Origin: Chitinispirillaceae bacterium
Lineage (GTDB): Bacteria; Fibrobacterota; Chitinivibrionia; Chitinivibrionales; Chitinispirillaceae
Direction: 5' to 3'
DNA length: 16,738 bases
NCBI GenBank assembly: GCA_016932075.1
Contig: JAFGDP010000085.1
Span: forward strand, 1-16,738
Part shown: one piece after another, positions 8,061-14,547 of the stretch
Position numbering within the stretch: the first letter of the stretch is position 1
Layout: each line of letters starts with the position of its first letter
The notes under the pieces: generated by a model
Database searches by the model: none
The model's input: the letters and a program-made list of their open reading frames with translations, nothing else
What the model was told of the DNA's origin: nothing
Translations under genes and position numbers: made by a program

Positions 8061-8173
8061 TGATATTGTCGAACGCCCCACACCGGACAACGTACGTGGA
8101 AGGTATTATTTTATTCAATGGAGGGCTACCTCCCGCAAGGTGAAGCATTTTCATTCTTTGGACGGATCTTATC

Positions 8174-8950
8174 ATGTCGTGCCCTCGATGCGGACATACC
8201 GGTACCACCCTTTCCTCCCACCACAACTGCGCCATGTGCGGTTTTTCATTTTCCACCGACAGCAGAACACTGCACCATTCATCTTATGCCGGCATTATCC
8301 CCTGGGAGACTGAAGGCGGCGATACCACTCCGTTAAAAGCGCTTGCGACAACCTTCAGCAACTCCTTTTCAAAACATGACCGTTTTTTCTCGGCAGCGGC
8401 GCACTCCAGACCGCTCATTCCCGCTCTTATATACGGTCTTCTGACGGGAAGCATCGGTACCCTTGCCACTGTTCTCTGGGAGTACCTGCCTGCTTTTTCA
8501 ATCAGCTCCATGCTCTTGAGAAGCGCTTCCCTTGCTGATTATGCCCAAACGTCCCTGTCACCCGCGACACTCATAGCCACCCCCCTCATTCTGCTGTGCC
8601 AGATCTTTTTCATGACCCTCTATTCGCACGTCATGCTTGTTCTGACGCATAGCAGGAACGTTCCGCCCAGGGCGACGTTTAAGATAATATGCTATGTGCA
8701 GGGCGCCTCCCTCTTTCAGCTCATCCCCTTTGCCGGCGTGTTTCTTTCGTTCTGCGCCGGTTTGTACCTCCTTGTCACCGGTATCCACGCGGGCCACTCC
8801 ATCAGCAGAACCCGCGCCTTTCTGGTGCTCGTGCTGCCCCTGGCGCTGTGCATAATCCTTTTAATCACCATAACGCTCCTGGTGCTGGCAGGGATGGTCA
8901 TTTCACAAAGTCCTGAAATCGACCCGTTCTCGCTTCTTAGGCGCAGGTAA
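8174..8950 (+). CDS. Zinc-ribbon plus Yip1-like membrane protein
   Basis: The 258-residue protein opens with four cysteines in a zinc-ribbon spacing (C3-x2-C6 and C19-x2-C22). A polar linker (about 25-75) follows, then about five hydrophobic helices: roughly 78-102, 130-155, 172-192, 196-215 and 228-252. The arrangement, with short polar loops and a PLILLCQIFFM-type helix, fits the bacterial Yip1 superfamily, whose members are membrane proteins of unclear role. GGACGG upstream may act as ribosome site. The gene is alone on the plus strand, divergent from the fapA row and 133 bp before fliN. No function can be assigned beyond a metal-binding cytoplasmic head on a membrane domain. Confidence 0.75.
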   Translation: MSCPRCGHTGTTLSSHHNCAMCGFSFSTDSRTLHHSSYAGIIPWETEGGDTTPLKALATTFSNSFSKHDRFFSAAAHSRPLIPALIYGLLTGSIGTLATVLWEYLPAFSISSMLLRSASLADYAQTSLSPATLIATPLILLCQIFFMTLYSHVMLVLTHSRNVPPRATFKIICYVQGASLFQLIPFAGVFLSFCAGLYLLVTGIHAGHSISRTRAFLVLVLPLALCIILLITITLLVLAGMVISQSPEIDPFSLLRRR

Positions 8951-8993
8951 TCCGGCAACCCGCCGGGAGCGGGGGCTCTGGCGCCGTCGTATC

Positions 8994-9022
8994 TTGCGTT
9001 TTACACGCTATAACGGTATAAT
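8994..9022 (+). promoter_or_regulatory. Sigma-70-type promoter for fliN-like gene
   Basis: TTGCGT (8994-8999), a 17-bp spacer and a perfect TATAAT (9017-9022) stand about 60 bp before the fliN-like start. This is the best-looking promoter in the window. Two small GC hairpins (8952-8966, CCGGC/GCCGG; 8967-8978 region, GAGC/GCTC) lie just upstream, after the Yip1 gene stop. Neither has an adjacent T-run. Confidence 0.6.
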
Positions 9023-9083
9023 AGTACGTGAAGGCGGTCGTTTTCTGCCGGACGCTGTTTGACCATGATGAGAGGTACACACT

Positions 9084-9344
9084 ATGGCGAATTCAATACA
9101 TATGCTTCTTGATGTCAATGCGCCTATTGATGTCCATCTCGGGCATACACGCATGACGATCAGGGAACTCCTCAACCTCAAAAAGGGGAGCGTGGTCAAG
9201 CTCAACCGCATGGCCGGGGAGCCGGTCGACGTTTTTATCTGCAAGAAGCTGCTGGCAAAGGGAGAGATAACCGTGGTCGACGACAAGCTCTCCGTGCGCA
9301 TCGGCCAGCTGTATGGGGCGCGTGAAAAGTTCAAGCACCTGTAA
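9084..9344 (+). CDS. fliN: Single-domain FliN-like flagellar motor switch protein
   Basis: The 86-residue protein is one SpoA (surface presentation of antigens) domain. It shows LLDVNAPIDVHLGHTRMTI near 8-25, the LLNLKKGSVVKLNRMAGEPVDV core near 29-50, and the closing IGQLYGAREKF stretch near 73-83. FliN forms the lower C-ring of the flagellar switch with FliM/FliG, binds CheY-type signals and helps dock the FliH-FliI export ATPase. E. coli FliN has 137 residues; here the variable N-terminal extension is absent. The SpoA domain is also used by type III secretion homologues (YscQ/SctQ), but the flagellar neighbours favour FliN. GAGAGG 9 nt upstream supports the ATG at 9084. The gene has its own promoter and no fliM/fliP next to it. 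Confidence 0.85.
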   Translation: MANSIHMLLDVNAPIDVHLGHTRMTIRELLNLKKGSVVKLNRMAGEPVDVFICKKLLAKGEITVVDDKLSVRIGQLYGAREKFKHL

Positions 9345-9412
9345 CCGATTCTCACCACACGCGATTGCTGTTCTCCGGTTCGGGCAGGGTCACGAAGCGT
9401 TTTCGCGGGGAA

Positions 9413-9426
9413 GGTGTCGGGACACC
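9413..9426. other. Small hairpin between converging genes
   Basis: GGTGTC-GG-GACACC is a palindromic hairpin in the 89-bp gap between the fliN-like and PorV-like genes, 7 bp past the latter's stop. There is no T-tract on either side, so its role as a terminator is doubtful. Confidence 0.25.
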
Positions 9427-9433
9427 ACTCGTG

Positions 9434-10531
9434 CTAATAATGCACACCCAGCGCCAGCCGTACGTACGAATAGGCAAGCTCGTCAAACCTGAAGGTGTAA
9501 TCGAGGAAATATTTCTTATACCGGACGCCTGCCCCTACCGACGGGACCTTGTCCGAAAGCCCTGTCCGAAACGCAACCATGTCCCAGAATTCTGCCTCGA
9601 TCCCGAAATGGTATGTCGTCCGGTATTGCCGTTGCGCTCCTGCCGACAGGGTCCAGTTTCCACCCAGGTTACCGCTCTTGTCGACATAGGCCATCCCGGC
9701 GTAATAGGAGCGTGTTACCATCTCACGGTATTCTCTATTCGGGTTATACTCATCGCGGGAGTTGATCCAGACGACCGGGCTCGGCACAATGTCGCGCGCT
9801 GAAGCGCCCAAAAGAATCTGACGCGAAACCTTTTTTTTCTCGATGCTGTAATCCACCCCGATGACCATAAGCATTCCGGCATCCAGATTAACGTTCATGC
9901 CCATGTAAAGAAGCGTATCGGGTTTCATGGTCTGCCAGAAACTCTTGAAACTGAAACCTGCGCCAATCTCAAAGGGCAGAGGAAACGAAGCCTCTGATGA
10001 ACGGGGCATGGACAGCGGAAACATTTTCGCGATGGATACGACAATGAGATGCTGGTTATTTGAAAAGGTTGACAGCGGTTTTCCGTTCGCCCGCCATTCC
10101 TGTCTGTCATCCTGACGCTGGGTATACGAACCCAGCAGCGTGTCGTACCGCTCGATGGGCCCGCTGAGAAACGGCAGATACATGACCGAGCTGCCGAGGT
10201 TATCGGAAAACGGCACGGTCATGGCAACACACCCGTGGTGCGACATCCCTCCGTAGAGGTCGGCGAACTCAGCGGAAAATTCGTAGCTGTCCAGAAAGGC
10301 CGGAGCGGCCGGGTTCCACAGCGACGCCACGCCATGACGGGGCAGGACCACTCCGGTTTCACCCAGGGCCACGATGTCGCTCCCGGCCGGCAGCCGGGTC
10401 ATTTCCGTTGCATAGCGAATCGCAAGCGAATCGTCGGCCCGCACGACCGTCACCCCGCACAAGATCAGAAGCACCGGGAAAAAACAGATGCGCCTCAGAA
10501 GCGCCGCCCCATACGCACGGTGGAAGGACAT
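9434..10531 (-). CDS. PorV/PorQ-like outer-membrane beta-barrel protein
   Basis: The 365-residue protein has a long signal peptide with hydrophobic core LLILCGVTVV and cleavage near residue 32 (VRA/DD). The mature part starts with the typical PorV/PorQ segment (LPAGSDIVALGETGVVLPRHG, then LWNPAAPAF near 71-80, where the NPA is characteristic). Alternating beta strands run to the C-terminus, which ends in aromatic Tyr (LALGVHY), the usual barrel-assembly signal. PorV-type proteins in Bacteroidota shuttle type IX secretion cargo. No T9SS gene is visible here, so the secretion link is not established. The start is 7 bp from the yjbQ stop, with GGGGGAG upstream inside yjbQ, so the two are probably co-transcribed and translationally coupled. 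Confidence 0.78.
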   Translation of the reverse strand: MSFHRAYGAALLRRICFFPVLLILCGVTVVRADDSLAIRYATEMTRLPAGSDIVALGETGVVLPRHGVASLWNPAAPAFLDSYEFSAEFADLYGGMSHHGCVAMTVPFSDNLGSSVMYLPFLSGPIERYDTLLGSYTQRQDDRQEWRANGKPLSTFSNNQHLIVVSIAKMFPLSMPRSSEASFPLPFEIGAGFSFKSFWQTMKPDTLLYMGMNVNLDAGMLMVIGVDYSIEKKKVSRQILLGASARDIVPSPVVWINSRDEYNPNREYREMVTRSYYAGMAYVDKSGNLGGNWTLSAGAQRQYRTTYHFGIEAEFWDMVAFRTGLSDKVPSVGAGVRYKKYFLDYTFRFDELAYSYVRLALGVHY

Positions 10532-10538
10532 TCCGCTT

Positions 10539-10943
10539 TCACTCCCCCATGACCGTCACCGAGACCTGCCGGCTGCGCGGCCCGTCAAACTCGCAGAAAT
10601 AGACTGATTGCCATGTGCCTCGTACAAGTGTACCATTCCTGACCGGAATTTGCACGGACAATCCGACCAGCGACGCCTTCAGATGGGAATCGGAGTTGCC
10701 CTCGCTGTGGTGAAAACGGGGGTCCTGGGGAACCAGTTCGCTGAGCTTGTAAAAGAAATCCCGCCCCACATCCGGATCCGCGTTTTCATTGATCGTGATC
10801 CCGGCCGTGGTATGCAGGGACGCGACCAGGCAGATGCCGTTCTGTATCCCTGATTTTTTCACTATGCTCTGCACCTCTGCAGTCATATCGACCCATTGCG
10901 CCCGATGCTGCGTGCGCAGCGAAACACTGTTCTGAATGACCAT
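10539..10943 (-). CDS. yjbQ: YjbQ/UPF0047 family protein
   Basis: The 134-residue protein matches the compact YjbQ (UPF0047) family along its length. HTTAGITINENADPDVGRDF (44-63), HHSEGNSDSHLKASLVG (78-94), and GTWQSVYFCEFDGPRSRQV (109-127) are all diagnostic blocks. E. coli YjbQ has been reported to have weak thiamin phosphate synthase activity, and conserved His/Glu/Asp positions suggest a metal or phosphate site. Its physiological role is unsettled. The ATG at 10943 is chosen over an upstream in-frame ATG at 11000 because GGAGGA sits 8 nt before it, and because family members start here. It is followed 7 bp later by the PorV-like gene; that pairing is unexplained by the family's biochemistry. 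Confidence 0.9.
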   Translation of the reverse strand: MVIQNSVSLRTQHRAQWVDMTAEVQSIVKKSGIQNGICLVASLHTTAGITINENADPDVGRDFFYKLSELVPQDPRFHHSEGNSDSHLKASLVGLSVQIPVRNGTLVRGTWQSVYFCEFDGPRSRQVSVTVMGE

Positions 10944-10951
10944 ATCCGGTT

Positions 10952-10957
10952 TCCTCC
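10952..10957 (-). promoter_or_regulatory. Strong ribosome binding site of yjbQ
   Basis: GGAGGA on the minus strand, 8 nt before ATG 10943. It fixes the start and excludes the extended reading from 11000. Confidence 0.7.
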
Positions 10958-11022
10958 AACGTGAAACGATTTGCCGTGGACAGATGCGTCCAAAATGCAA
11001 TTATGTAATGAATATATAAACC

Positions 11023-11046
11023 GCGGGATGGTCATTCCATCCCCGC
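11023..11046. other. Hairpin in the yjbQ/capA divergent region
   Basis: GGGATGG (11025-11031) pairs with CCATCCC (11037-11043) over a 5-nt loop, and GC (11023-11024) pairs with GC (11045-11046) around a bulged C. It could be an operator or part of the capA leader transcript. Confidence 0.4.
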
Positions 11047-11097
11047 CACAATGCCTGCGAACCTTCGATTATCGTGCATCTGAAAAATCCGGCCATC

Positions 11098-11120
11098 GCT
11101 GTGCGGCACCACCGTGCAGC
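11098..11120 (+). other. Hairpin just upstream of capA-like gene
   Basis: GCTGTGCGG (11098-11106) folds onto CCGTGCAGC (11112-11120) with two wobble pairs over the loop CACCA. It ends about 22 nt before the ribosome site AGAAGGGA of the capA-like gene. A transcript-leader element is possible. Confidence 0.35.
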
Positions 11121-11154
11121 ATGAAATATTTTTATAAAAAGAGAAGGGATTTCG

Positions 11155-12018
11155 ATGCCGAAAAAAATAATGTGGCTTATCTCGCTTGTGGGGATAACCC
11201 ATGCGCAGGTCACCATAAGTTTCCTGGGCGACTGCACCATCGGATGCGACGCACGCTGGCCGGTTTTTGACGAGTATGCCGCAAAAAAAGAGTATTCCTA
11301 TTTCTTCTCCGGGGTCGTTCATCTTCTTTCAGCCGACGACTACACGGTCGCGAATCTGGAGACCGCAATCATCGACACCGGCACGCCAAGGGAAAAGCAG
11401 TTCAGGTTCCGCGGCAAACCCCAGTACCTCGAAATGCTCACCGCGGGAAGCGTGGAAGCGGTAACGCTGGCGAACAACCACTCCTGGGACTACGGCGATT
11501 CAGGGTATGCGCAAACCCGGCGAAACCTCGACAAATACGGTATCGACCACTTCGGCTGGGGTACGGTACTTCGCAAGAATATAAAAGGCCTTCGGTTCGT
11601 GTTCATCGGTCAGGGATTTTACATTCAGGACTACGTGCTTCCGTTTATAAAAAAGGTCCGAGACTCTGTTGACTTCATCGTGGTGGCGTTTCACTGGGGG
11701 GAGGAAAAACAATACCAGCCGAACAAAAAACAGATCGCCATGGCCCATTCGCTTATCGACGCAGGCGTCGACTTGATCGTCGGCCATCATCCGCACGTTG
11801 TTCAGCCGGTCAAGATCTACAAGGGCAAGTCAATTGCGTACAGCCTTGGGAATTTTGTGTTCGGCGGCAACAGAAATCCGCGCGACAAACGCGCCTTGAT
11901 TCTGCAGGCAACCTTCGAAAAAGACAAACCGATTGCGGTCAAGACAATCCCGATAAAGATATCATCGGTCGATTCGACTAATGACTTCAAGCCGGTGATT
12001 GTCGAAAAGGAGCAATGA
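11155..12018 (+). CDS. Exported CapA-like protein (PGA_cap metallophosphatase-like fold)
   Basis: The 287-residue protein starts with a signal peptide (hydrophobic IMWLISLVGI, cleavage near THA/Q at 17-18). The CapA/PGA_cap motif series follows in order: FLGDCTIG with D26, ANLETAI with N67 and E69, LANNHSWDYG with N107, N108, H109 and D112, FHWGEE from 179 with H180, GHHPHVVQP with H211, H212 and H214, and YSLGNFVF near 229-236. This domain resembles calcineurin-type metallophosphatases and includes the poly-gamma-glutamate capsule protein CapA. Many members occur outside capsule loci with unknown substrates. No capB/capC ligase genes are nearby, so a capsule role is not supported. AGAAGGGA lies 6 nt before the ATG. 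It is at 287 residues shorter than many CapA proteins (about 350-400). Confidence 0.88.
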   Translation: MPKKIMWLISLVGITHAQVTISFLGDCTIGCDARWPVFDEYAAKKEYSYFFSGVVHLLSADDYTVANLETAIIDTGTPREKQFRFRGKPQYLEMLTAGSVEAVTLANNHSWDYGDSGYAQTRRNLDKYGIDHFGWGTVLRKNIKGLRFVFIGQGFYIQDYVLPFIKKVRDSVDFIVVAFHWGEEKQYQPNKKQIAMAHSLIDAGVDLIVGHHPHVVQPVKIYKGKSIAYSLGNFVFGGNRNPRDKRALILQATFEKDKPIAVKTIPIKISSVDSTNDFKPVIVEKEQ

Positions 12019-12027
12019 TCCGGATCA
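12016..12027. repeat. Perfect 12-bp palindrome over the capA stop codon
   Basis: TGATCCGGATCA is a perfect palindrome overlapping the TGA stop. It is short and uninterrupted, so chance is likely; the 52-bp gap to the converging M23 gene otherwise shows nothing. Confidence 0.3.
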
Positions 12028-12070
12028 CCTTGTCTTCCGGCGTGCCTATTAGAAAAACAGCGACAGCGGT

Positions 12071-13003
12071 TCAGTCAATGATATGATCGGTTGGAAGGAT
12101 GAAACGGGCGGGATTTATCGGACGTCTGTTTTCGCGGATTTCATAGTGAAGGTGCGGACCCGTGCTTTTTCCCGTATTGCCCATGAAGCCGATACACTGA
12201 CCTCTTTTTACCCACTGACCCCGCGTTACCGCATATCCGTCCAGATGCGCATAAATTGATTCCAGTCCAGTTTCGGGATGCTCCAGCACCACGGCCTTGC
12301 CAAAATGATGTTTCCTCTTGGCTTCTTTCACCACGCCATCGGCGGGCGCACAAACCGGAGTGCCGGGCCTATTGGCGATATCAAGCCCATCATGATGAAC
12401 CCGTATTTTTAAAAGAGGATCAATCCTATACCCGAATTCCGACGTCACCCTGCCCTCAGTCGGCCAGATCGAGGGACGCTGGGCCCAGTAACTGCTCATA
12501 TTTTTGACGTGTTCCCCCACCTGCTCAAAGGTCGCGTTCTGAAGCTGCGCCCTGCGAATAAGAAGGGTAAGGCTCTCCTGCACCGAAGAAACCTTGCGAA
12601 TAAGGGGATCCTTCGGAACATAAATGACCGGCTCAAAGGCCGAGGGGAAACCGCCGATACCGGCCTGGCGTACATCGGTGCTGATCGGGTCGAGACCCAC
12701 TGCCAGGCGGGTCACATCTTCGAAAACAACCAGATCATTGAGCTTTTGTGCCTGCTTTGAGAGAAAATCGGTGAGCGAGAATAGTTTTTTCACCAGGCTC
12801 TCATGCTCATGCCGTTCTGCGAGATACACCACCTGCGCATATCCGTGCAGAGCGCCGTACCACGCAAGACGCGCTAATCCGACGCTGCTTGCCAGGAGCA
12901 CCAGGCACAGCGAAACGGCCGCAACGCCGGTACACTTGAATTGACGAACACGCGAGTTTGAACGGTTATTTACTACAACAAAACGGTACTTTAGAAGTCT
13001 CAT
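12071..13003 (-). CDS. Membrane-anchored M23 family metallopeptidase
   Basis: The 310-residue protein has a basic N-terminus and one membrane helix (about 26-48), then a predicted coiled-coil/linker region (50-175). The C-terminal LytM/M23 domain (about 180-300) has the full catalytic set. Zn ligands H204 and D208 lie in HHDGLD, H253 in YAHLD, and H284/H286 in GPHLHYE. Such lysostaphin-fold enzymes cut peptide cross-links in peptidoglycan, or act as non-catalytic activators; here all ligands are present, so activity is expected in the periplasm. It may serve growth, division or opening the wall for surface structures. The gene is alone on the minus strand. No Shine-Dalgarno is visible before ATG 13003 (CTGGCTGAACGATA), and the upstream 245 bp is rich in hairpins. 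Confidence 0.9.
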   Translation of the reverse strand: MRLLKYRFVVVNNRSNSRVRQFKCTGVAAVSLCLVLLASSVGLARLAWYGALHGYAQVVYLAERHEHESLVKKLFSLTDFLSKQAQKLNDLVVFEDVTRLAVGLDPISTDVRQAGIGGFPSAFEPVIYVPKDPLIRKVSSVQESLTLLIRRAQLQNATFEQVGEHVKNMSSYWAQRPSIWPTEGRVTSEFGYRIDPLLKIRVHHDGLDIANRPGTPVCAPADGVVKEAKRKHHFGKAVVLEHPETGLESIYAHLDGYAVTRGQWVKRGQCIGFMGNTGKSTGPHLHYEIRENRRPINPARFILPTDHIID

Positions 13004-13042
13004 TATCGTTCAGCCAGAAGGTACCTTCGTTTTGATCAATCG

Positions 13043-13076
13043 TCAGGGAATGACGTAATCCCTTACGATCCCCTGA
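13043..13076 (-). other. Imperfect stem-loop in the upstream region of the M23 gene
   Basis: An outer stem TCAGGG/CCCTGA (13043-13048 with 13071-13076) encloses a perfect inner hairpin CGTAA-TCCC-TTACG (13054-13067). The same minus-strand RNA could instead pair AGGGA with TCCCT across ATTACG. The two forms are partly exclusive, which would suit a regulatory leader. Inference only. Confidence 0.4.
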
Positions 13077-13109
13077 AAACGGATTCAAGTGTGATTGCTT
13101 GGTATTCCC

Positions 13110-13148
13110 ATTCTGCCGCTTTTCGTTGGCACTGAAAAGAGGCAGAAT
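13110..13148. repeat. Long stem-loop (8+6 bp) between M23 and pspC genes
   Basis: ATTCTGCC (13110-13117) pairs with GGCAGAAT (13141-13148); after a single G/A mismatch, CTTTTC (13119-13124) pairs with GAAAAG (13134-13139). The loop is 9 nt. Neither flank has a T-run. It may be part of the M23 leader, a REP-like element, or a factor-assisted terminator for pspC. Confidence 0.6.
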
Positions 13149-13166
13149 CCCTCAGACATGCAATTA

Positions 13167-13196
13167 AAAATAGGCGATATATATGTATATATGCAA
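13167..13196 (-). promoter_or_regulatory. Putative promoter for the M23 gene
   Basis: On the minus strand TTGCAT (13191-13196), 18 bp of alternating AT, and TATTTT (13167-13172). It would give a leader of about 155 nt that contains both hairpins. The AT-alternating block (13176-13193) between the boxes is also bendable DNA. The -10 is poor, so this is weak. Confidence 0.3.
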
Positions 13197-13248
13197 GATT
13201 TTTTTCATTGTGCTTTAAAATAAGGTTCTTGGATCCGCGGCCCTTCTG

Positions 13249-13470
13249 TTACGGCGCCTTTGAATCGCGCTCGATTTCCTGCGGGTCCTTTACAGGAATA
13301 AAATACCACCCTGCCAGGTAGGTAATGATCCCGGGCCAGATACCGGTGAATATCGTAAGAAAAACCGCTATTAATCGGACCATGGTCGGGTCCATGTTGA
13401 ACATGTCCGCAATACCTGCGCAGATACCGGCGATCTTTTTTTCCTGTTCAATACGATAGATCTGTTTCAT
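13249..13470 (-). CDS. pspC: Small PspC-domain membrane protein
   Basis: The 73-residue protein is a stand-alone PspC domain. KKIAGICAGIADMFNMDPTM (11-30) is the hallmark N-terminal amphipathic part, followed by VRLIAVFLTIFTGIWP and a second helix IITYLAGWYFIPV. Family members are inner-membrane proteins; in enterobacteria PspC senses membrane stress and binds PspA. No pspA or pspB is nearby, which is common for stand-alone PspC proteins. ATG 13470 is preceded by AAAGGAG at 5 nt, so the longer reading from 13551 is rejected. It stands 150 bp after a nitrilase gene on the same strand. Confidence 0.88.
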   Translation of the reverse strand: MKQIYRIEQEKKIAGICAGIADMFNMDPTMVRLIAVFLTIFTGIWPGIITYLAGWYFIPVKDPQEIERDSKAP

Positions 13471-13475
13471 AAAAG

Positions 13476-13482
13476 CTCCTTT
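13476..13482 (-). promoter_or_regulatory. Ribosome binding site of pspC
   Basis: AAAGGAG on the minus strand, 5 nt before ATG 13470, fixes the start of the short PspC reading. Confidence 0.65.
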
Positions 13483-13559
13483 GTTAGCGCCGCAGACGGC
13501 TAAGCATTGTTTTTTCAAATATCCATCACGTCCAGTAAACCGCGCAAGCAAAAATCTCT

Positions 13560-13610
13560 AAAAACGGTAATACAAACCGGCCAGGGCGAGCGAAGAGGCT
13601 TCAACTCGCC
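13560..13610 (-). terminator. Putative terminator region after the omega-amidase gene
   Basis: Just past the nitrilase stop (minus strand), GGCGAG/CTCGCC (13605-13610 with 13585-13590) forms a stem with inner GAAG/CTTC. About 20 nt on, a weak CGGT/ACCG hairpin (13565-13579) is followed directly by TTTTT (13560-13564). The strong stem lacks the T-run and the stem with the T-run is short, so termination efficiency is unclear. Confidence 0.4.
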
Positions 13611-13620
13611 ACGCTCCGCT

Positions 13621-14445
13621 TCATGCCGGAGCAGGTTCCCCGTCTCCATAGAGATCCTTTCTACGGTGACGCATTAACGGGAGCCGTGTTCTCGTTTGTT
13701 CCAGGAGGCCCGGTTCGAGATCCGCGAAGATGATCGTTTCCTCCTCCCCGGCCTCTGCAAGTATCTCTCCCCAGGGCGACACAACGAGCGAATGTCCGTA
13801 GGCGGCATAACTCGAGGCAGGATTCCTGGCCTGAGAAACAGCGGCCAGAAACACCTGATTTTCAATCGCCCGGGCGCGGTGCATGACATGCCAGTGGGCC
13901 GGGCCGGTAACGGCGTTGAAATTGGCAGGCACGAGAAGCAGCTCCGCCCCTTCAAGCGCAAGCTTCCGGGCAGCTTCAGGAAACCTGATATCATAGCAAA
14001 TGAGGGTCCCTATCGTACCCAACGCTGTTCGTGCAACCGGGAACCGGTTGCCTGCAGTGAACAGTCGCGACTCCCTGATCACTGTTTTCCCGAGCGTCAT
14101 TTCAAAGAGATGGGTTTTGCTGTAGGAGAGCGCGGTTTCTCCATCAGGCGTAATCAGATGCGAGGTGTTTGACAGGCCGGACCGCCCCTTGATCGCCATG
14201 GTACCGCTGCAGATATGAAGGTTGTACCGCCGCGCGGTGTCCGCAAACATCGCAACGAGCCGGCTCATGTCCCCCCGTTTTTTTATCGCCGGCAGCTCAT
14301 AGGGAAGGTAGAATATTTCCGGCAGAACGGCGAGATTCGCTCCGCTCTTGGCCGCAACCGCAAGCATGTCAAAGGCACGCCCGATCGTTTCGTCACAATC
14401 GTGCCGCGAGCGGATCTGGCAGAGCGCGATACGAAAAGGTTTCAT
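13621..14445 (-). CDS. Nitrilase-superfamily hydrolase, omega-amidase (Nit2) type
   Basis: The 274-residue protein has the nitrilase catalytic triad: E43 in LPEIF, K110 in SYSKTHLF and C150 in LICYDIRFPE. Further Nit2-like blocks are RAIENQVFLAAVSQ (192-205), YGHSLVVSPWGEILAEAG (216-233) and the C-terminal HRRKDLY (260-266). Omega-amidases hydrolyse the side-chain amide of alpha-ketoglutaramate and alpha-ketosuccinamate made by glutamine/asparagine transamination. Length is normal for the family. Other branches (deaminated-glutathione amidase Nit1, aliphatic amidases) share the triad, and substrate cannot be fixed by motifs alone. No Shine-Dalgarno precedes ATG 14445, and a candidate promoter lies so close that a leaderless transcript is possible. 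It is divergent from the LsrG-like gene. Confidence 0.9.
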   Translation of the reverse strand: MKPFRIALCQIRSRHDCDETIGRAFDMLAVAAKSGANLAVLPEIFYLPYELPAIKKRGDMSRLVAMFADTARRYNLHICSGTMAIKGRSGLSNTSHLITPDGETALSYSKTHLFEMTLGKTVIRESRLFTAGNRFPVARTALGTIGTLICYDIRFPEAARKLALEGAELLLVPANFNAVTGPAHWHVMHRARAIENQVFLAAVSQARNPASSYAAYGHSLVVSPWGEILAEAGEEETIIFADLEPGLLEQTRTRLPLMRHRRKDLYGDGEPAPA

Positions 14446-14456
14446 ATGCCGGTAAA

Positions 14457-14484
14457 ATAGTACCTGCCGTCAAACGTGCCGCAA
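14457..14484 (-). promoter_or_regulatory. Putative promoter giving a near-leaderless nitrilase transcript
   Basis: On the minus strand TTGCGG (14479-14484), 16 bp, TACTAT (14457-14462). Transcription would begin around 14450, about 5 nt before the ATG. This would fit the absence of a ribosome site. Confidence 0.35.
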
Positions 14485-14536
14485 CAGCCTCCTGTCCGGT
14501 TTTGCATATACTATCTTCCTGACATAATAACAGGAA

Positions 14537-14541
14537 GGAGG
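14537..14541 (+). promoter_or_regulatory. Ribosome binding site of the LsrG-like gene
   Basis: GGAGG (within AGGAAGGAGG) stands 6 nt before ATG 14548 and rules out the in-frame ATG at 14476. A TTGCAT (14502-14507)-17 bp-TAATAA (14525-14530) pair lies upstream but would begin transcription inside this site, so I do not call it. Confidence 0.8.
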
Positions 14542-14547
14542 TACGAT

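Noticed and set aside
8994..9022. Sigma-54 promoter (GG...GC) before the fliN-like gene
   Set aside because: TGGCGC and TTGC occur there but the spacing from GG to GC is 14 bp instead of 10; the sigma-70 reading with TATAAT is better.
11098..11120. Hairpin as an intrinsic terminator
   Set aside because: It precedes the capA-like gene and is not followed by an immediate T-run; no plus-strand gene ends just before it.
11155..12018. Capsule (poly-gamma-glutamate) biosynthesis locus
   Set aside because: Only the CapA-like domain is present; no CapB/CapC ligase or transporter genes are adjacent.
13124..13142. TGGCAC...GGC as a sigma-54 promoter upstream of M23
   Set aside because: Spacing from GG to GC is 12 bp instead of 10 and the motif is the loop and arm of a stem-loop on the opposite strand to the gene.
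13176..13196. AT-alternating block as a replication origin
   Set aside because: Too short, no DnaA boxes (TTATCCACA-like) nearby and no dnaA/dnaN/parAB genes.
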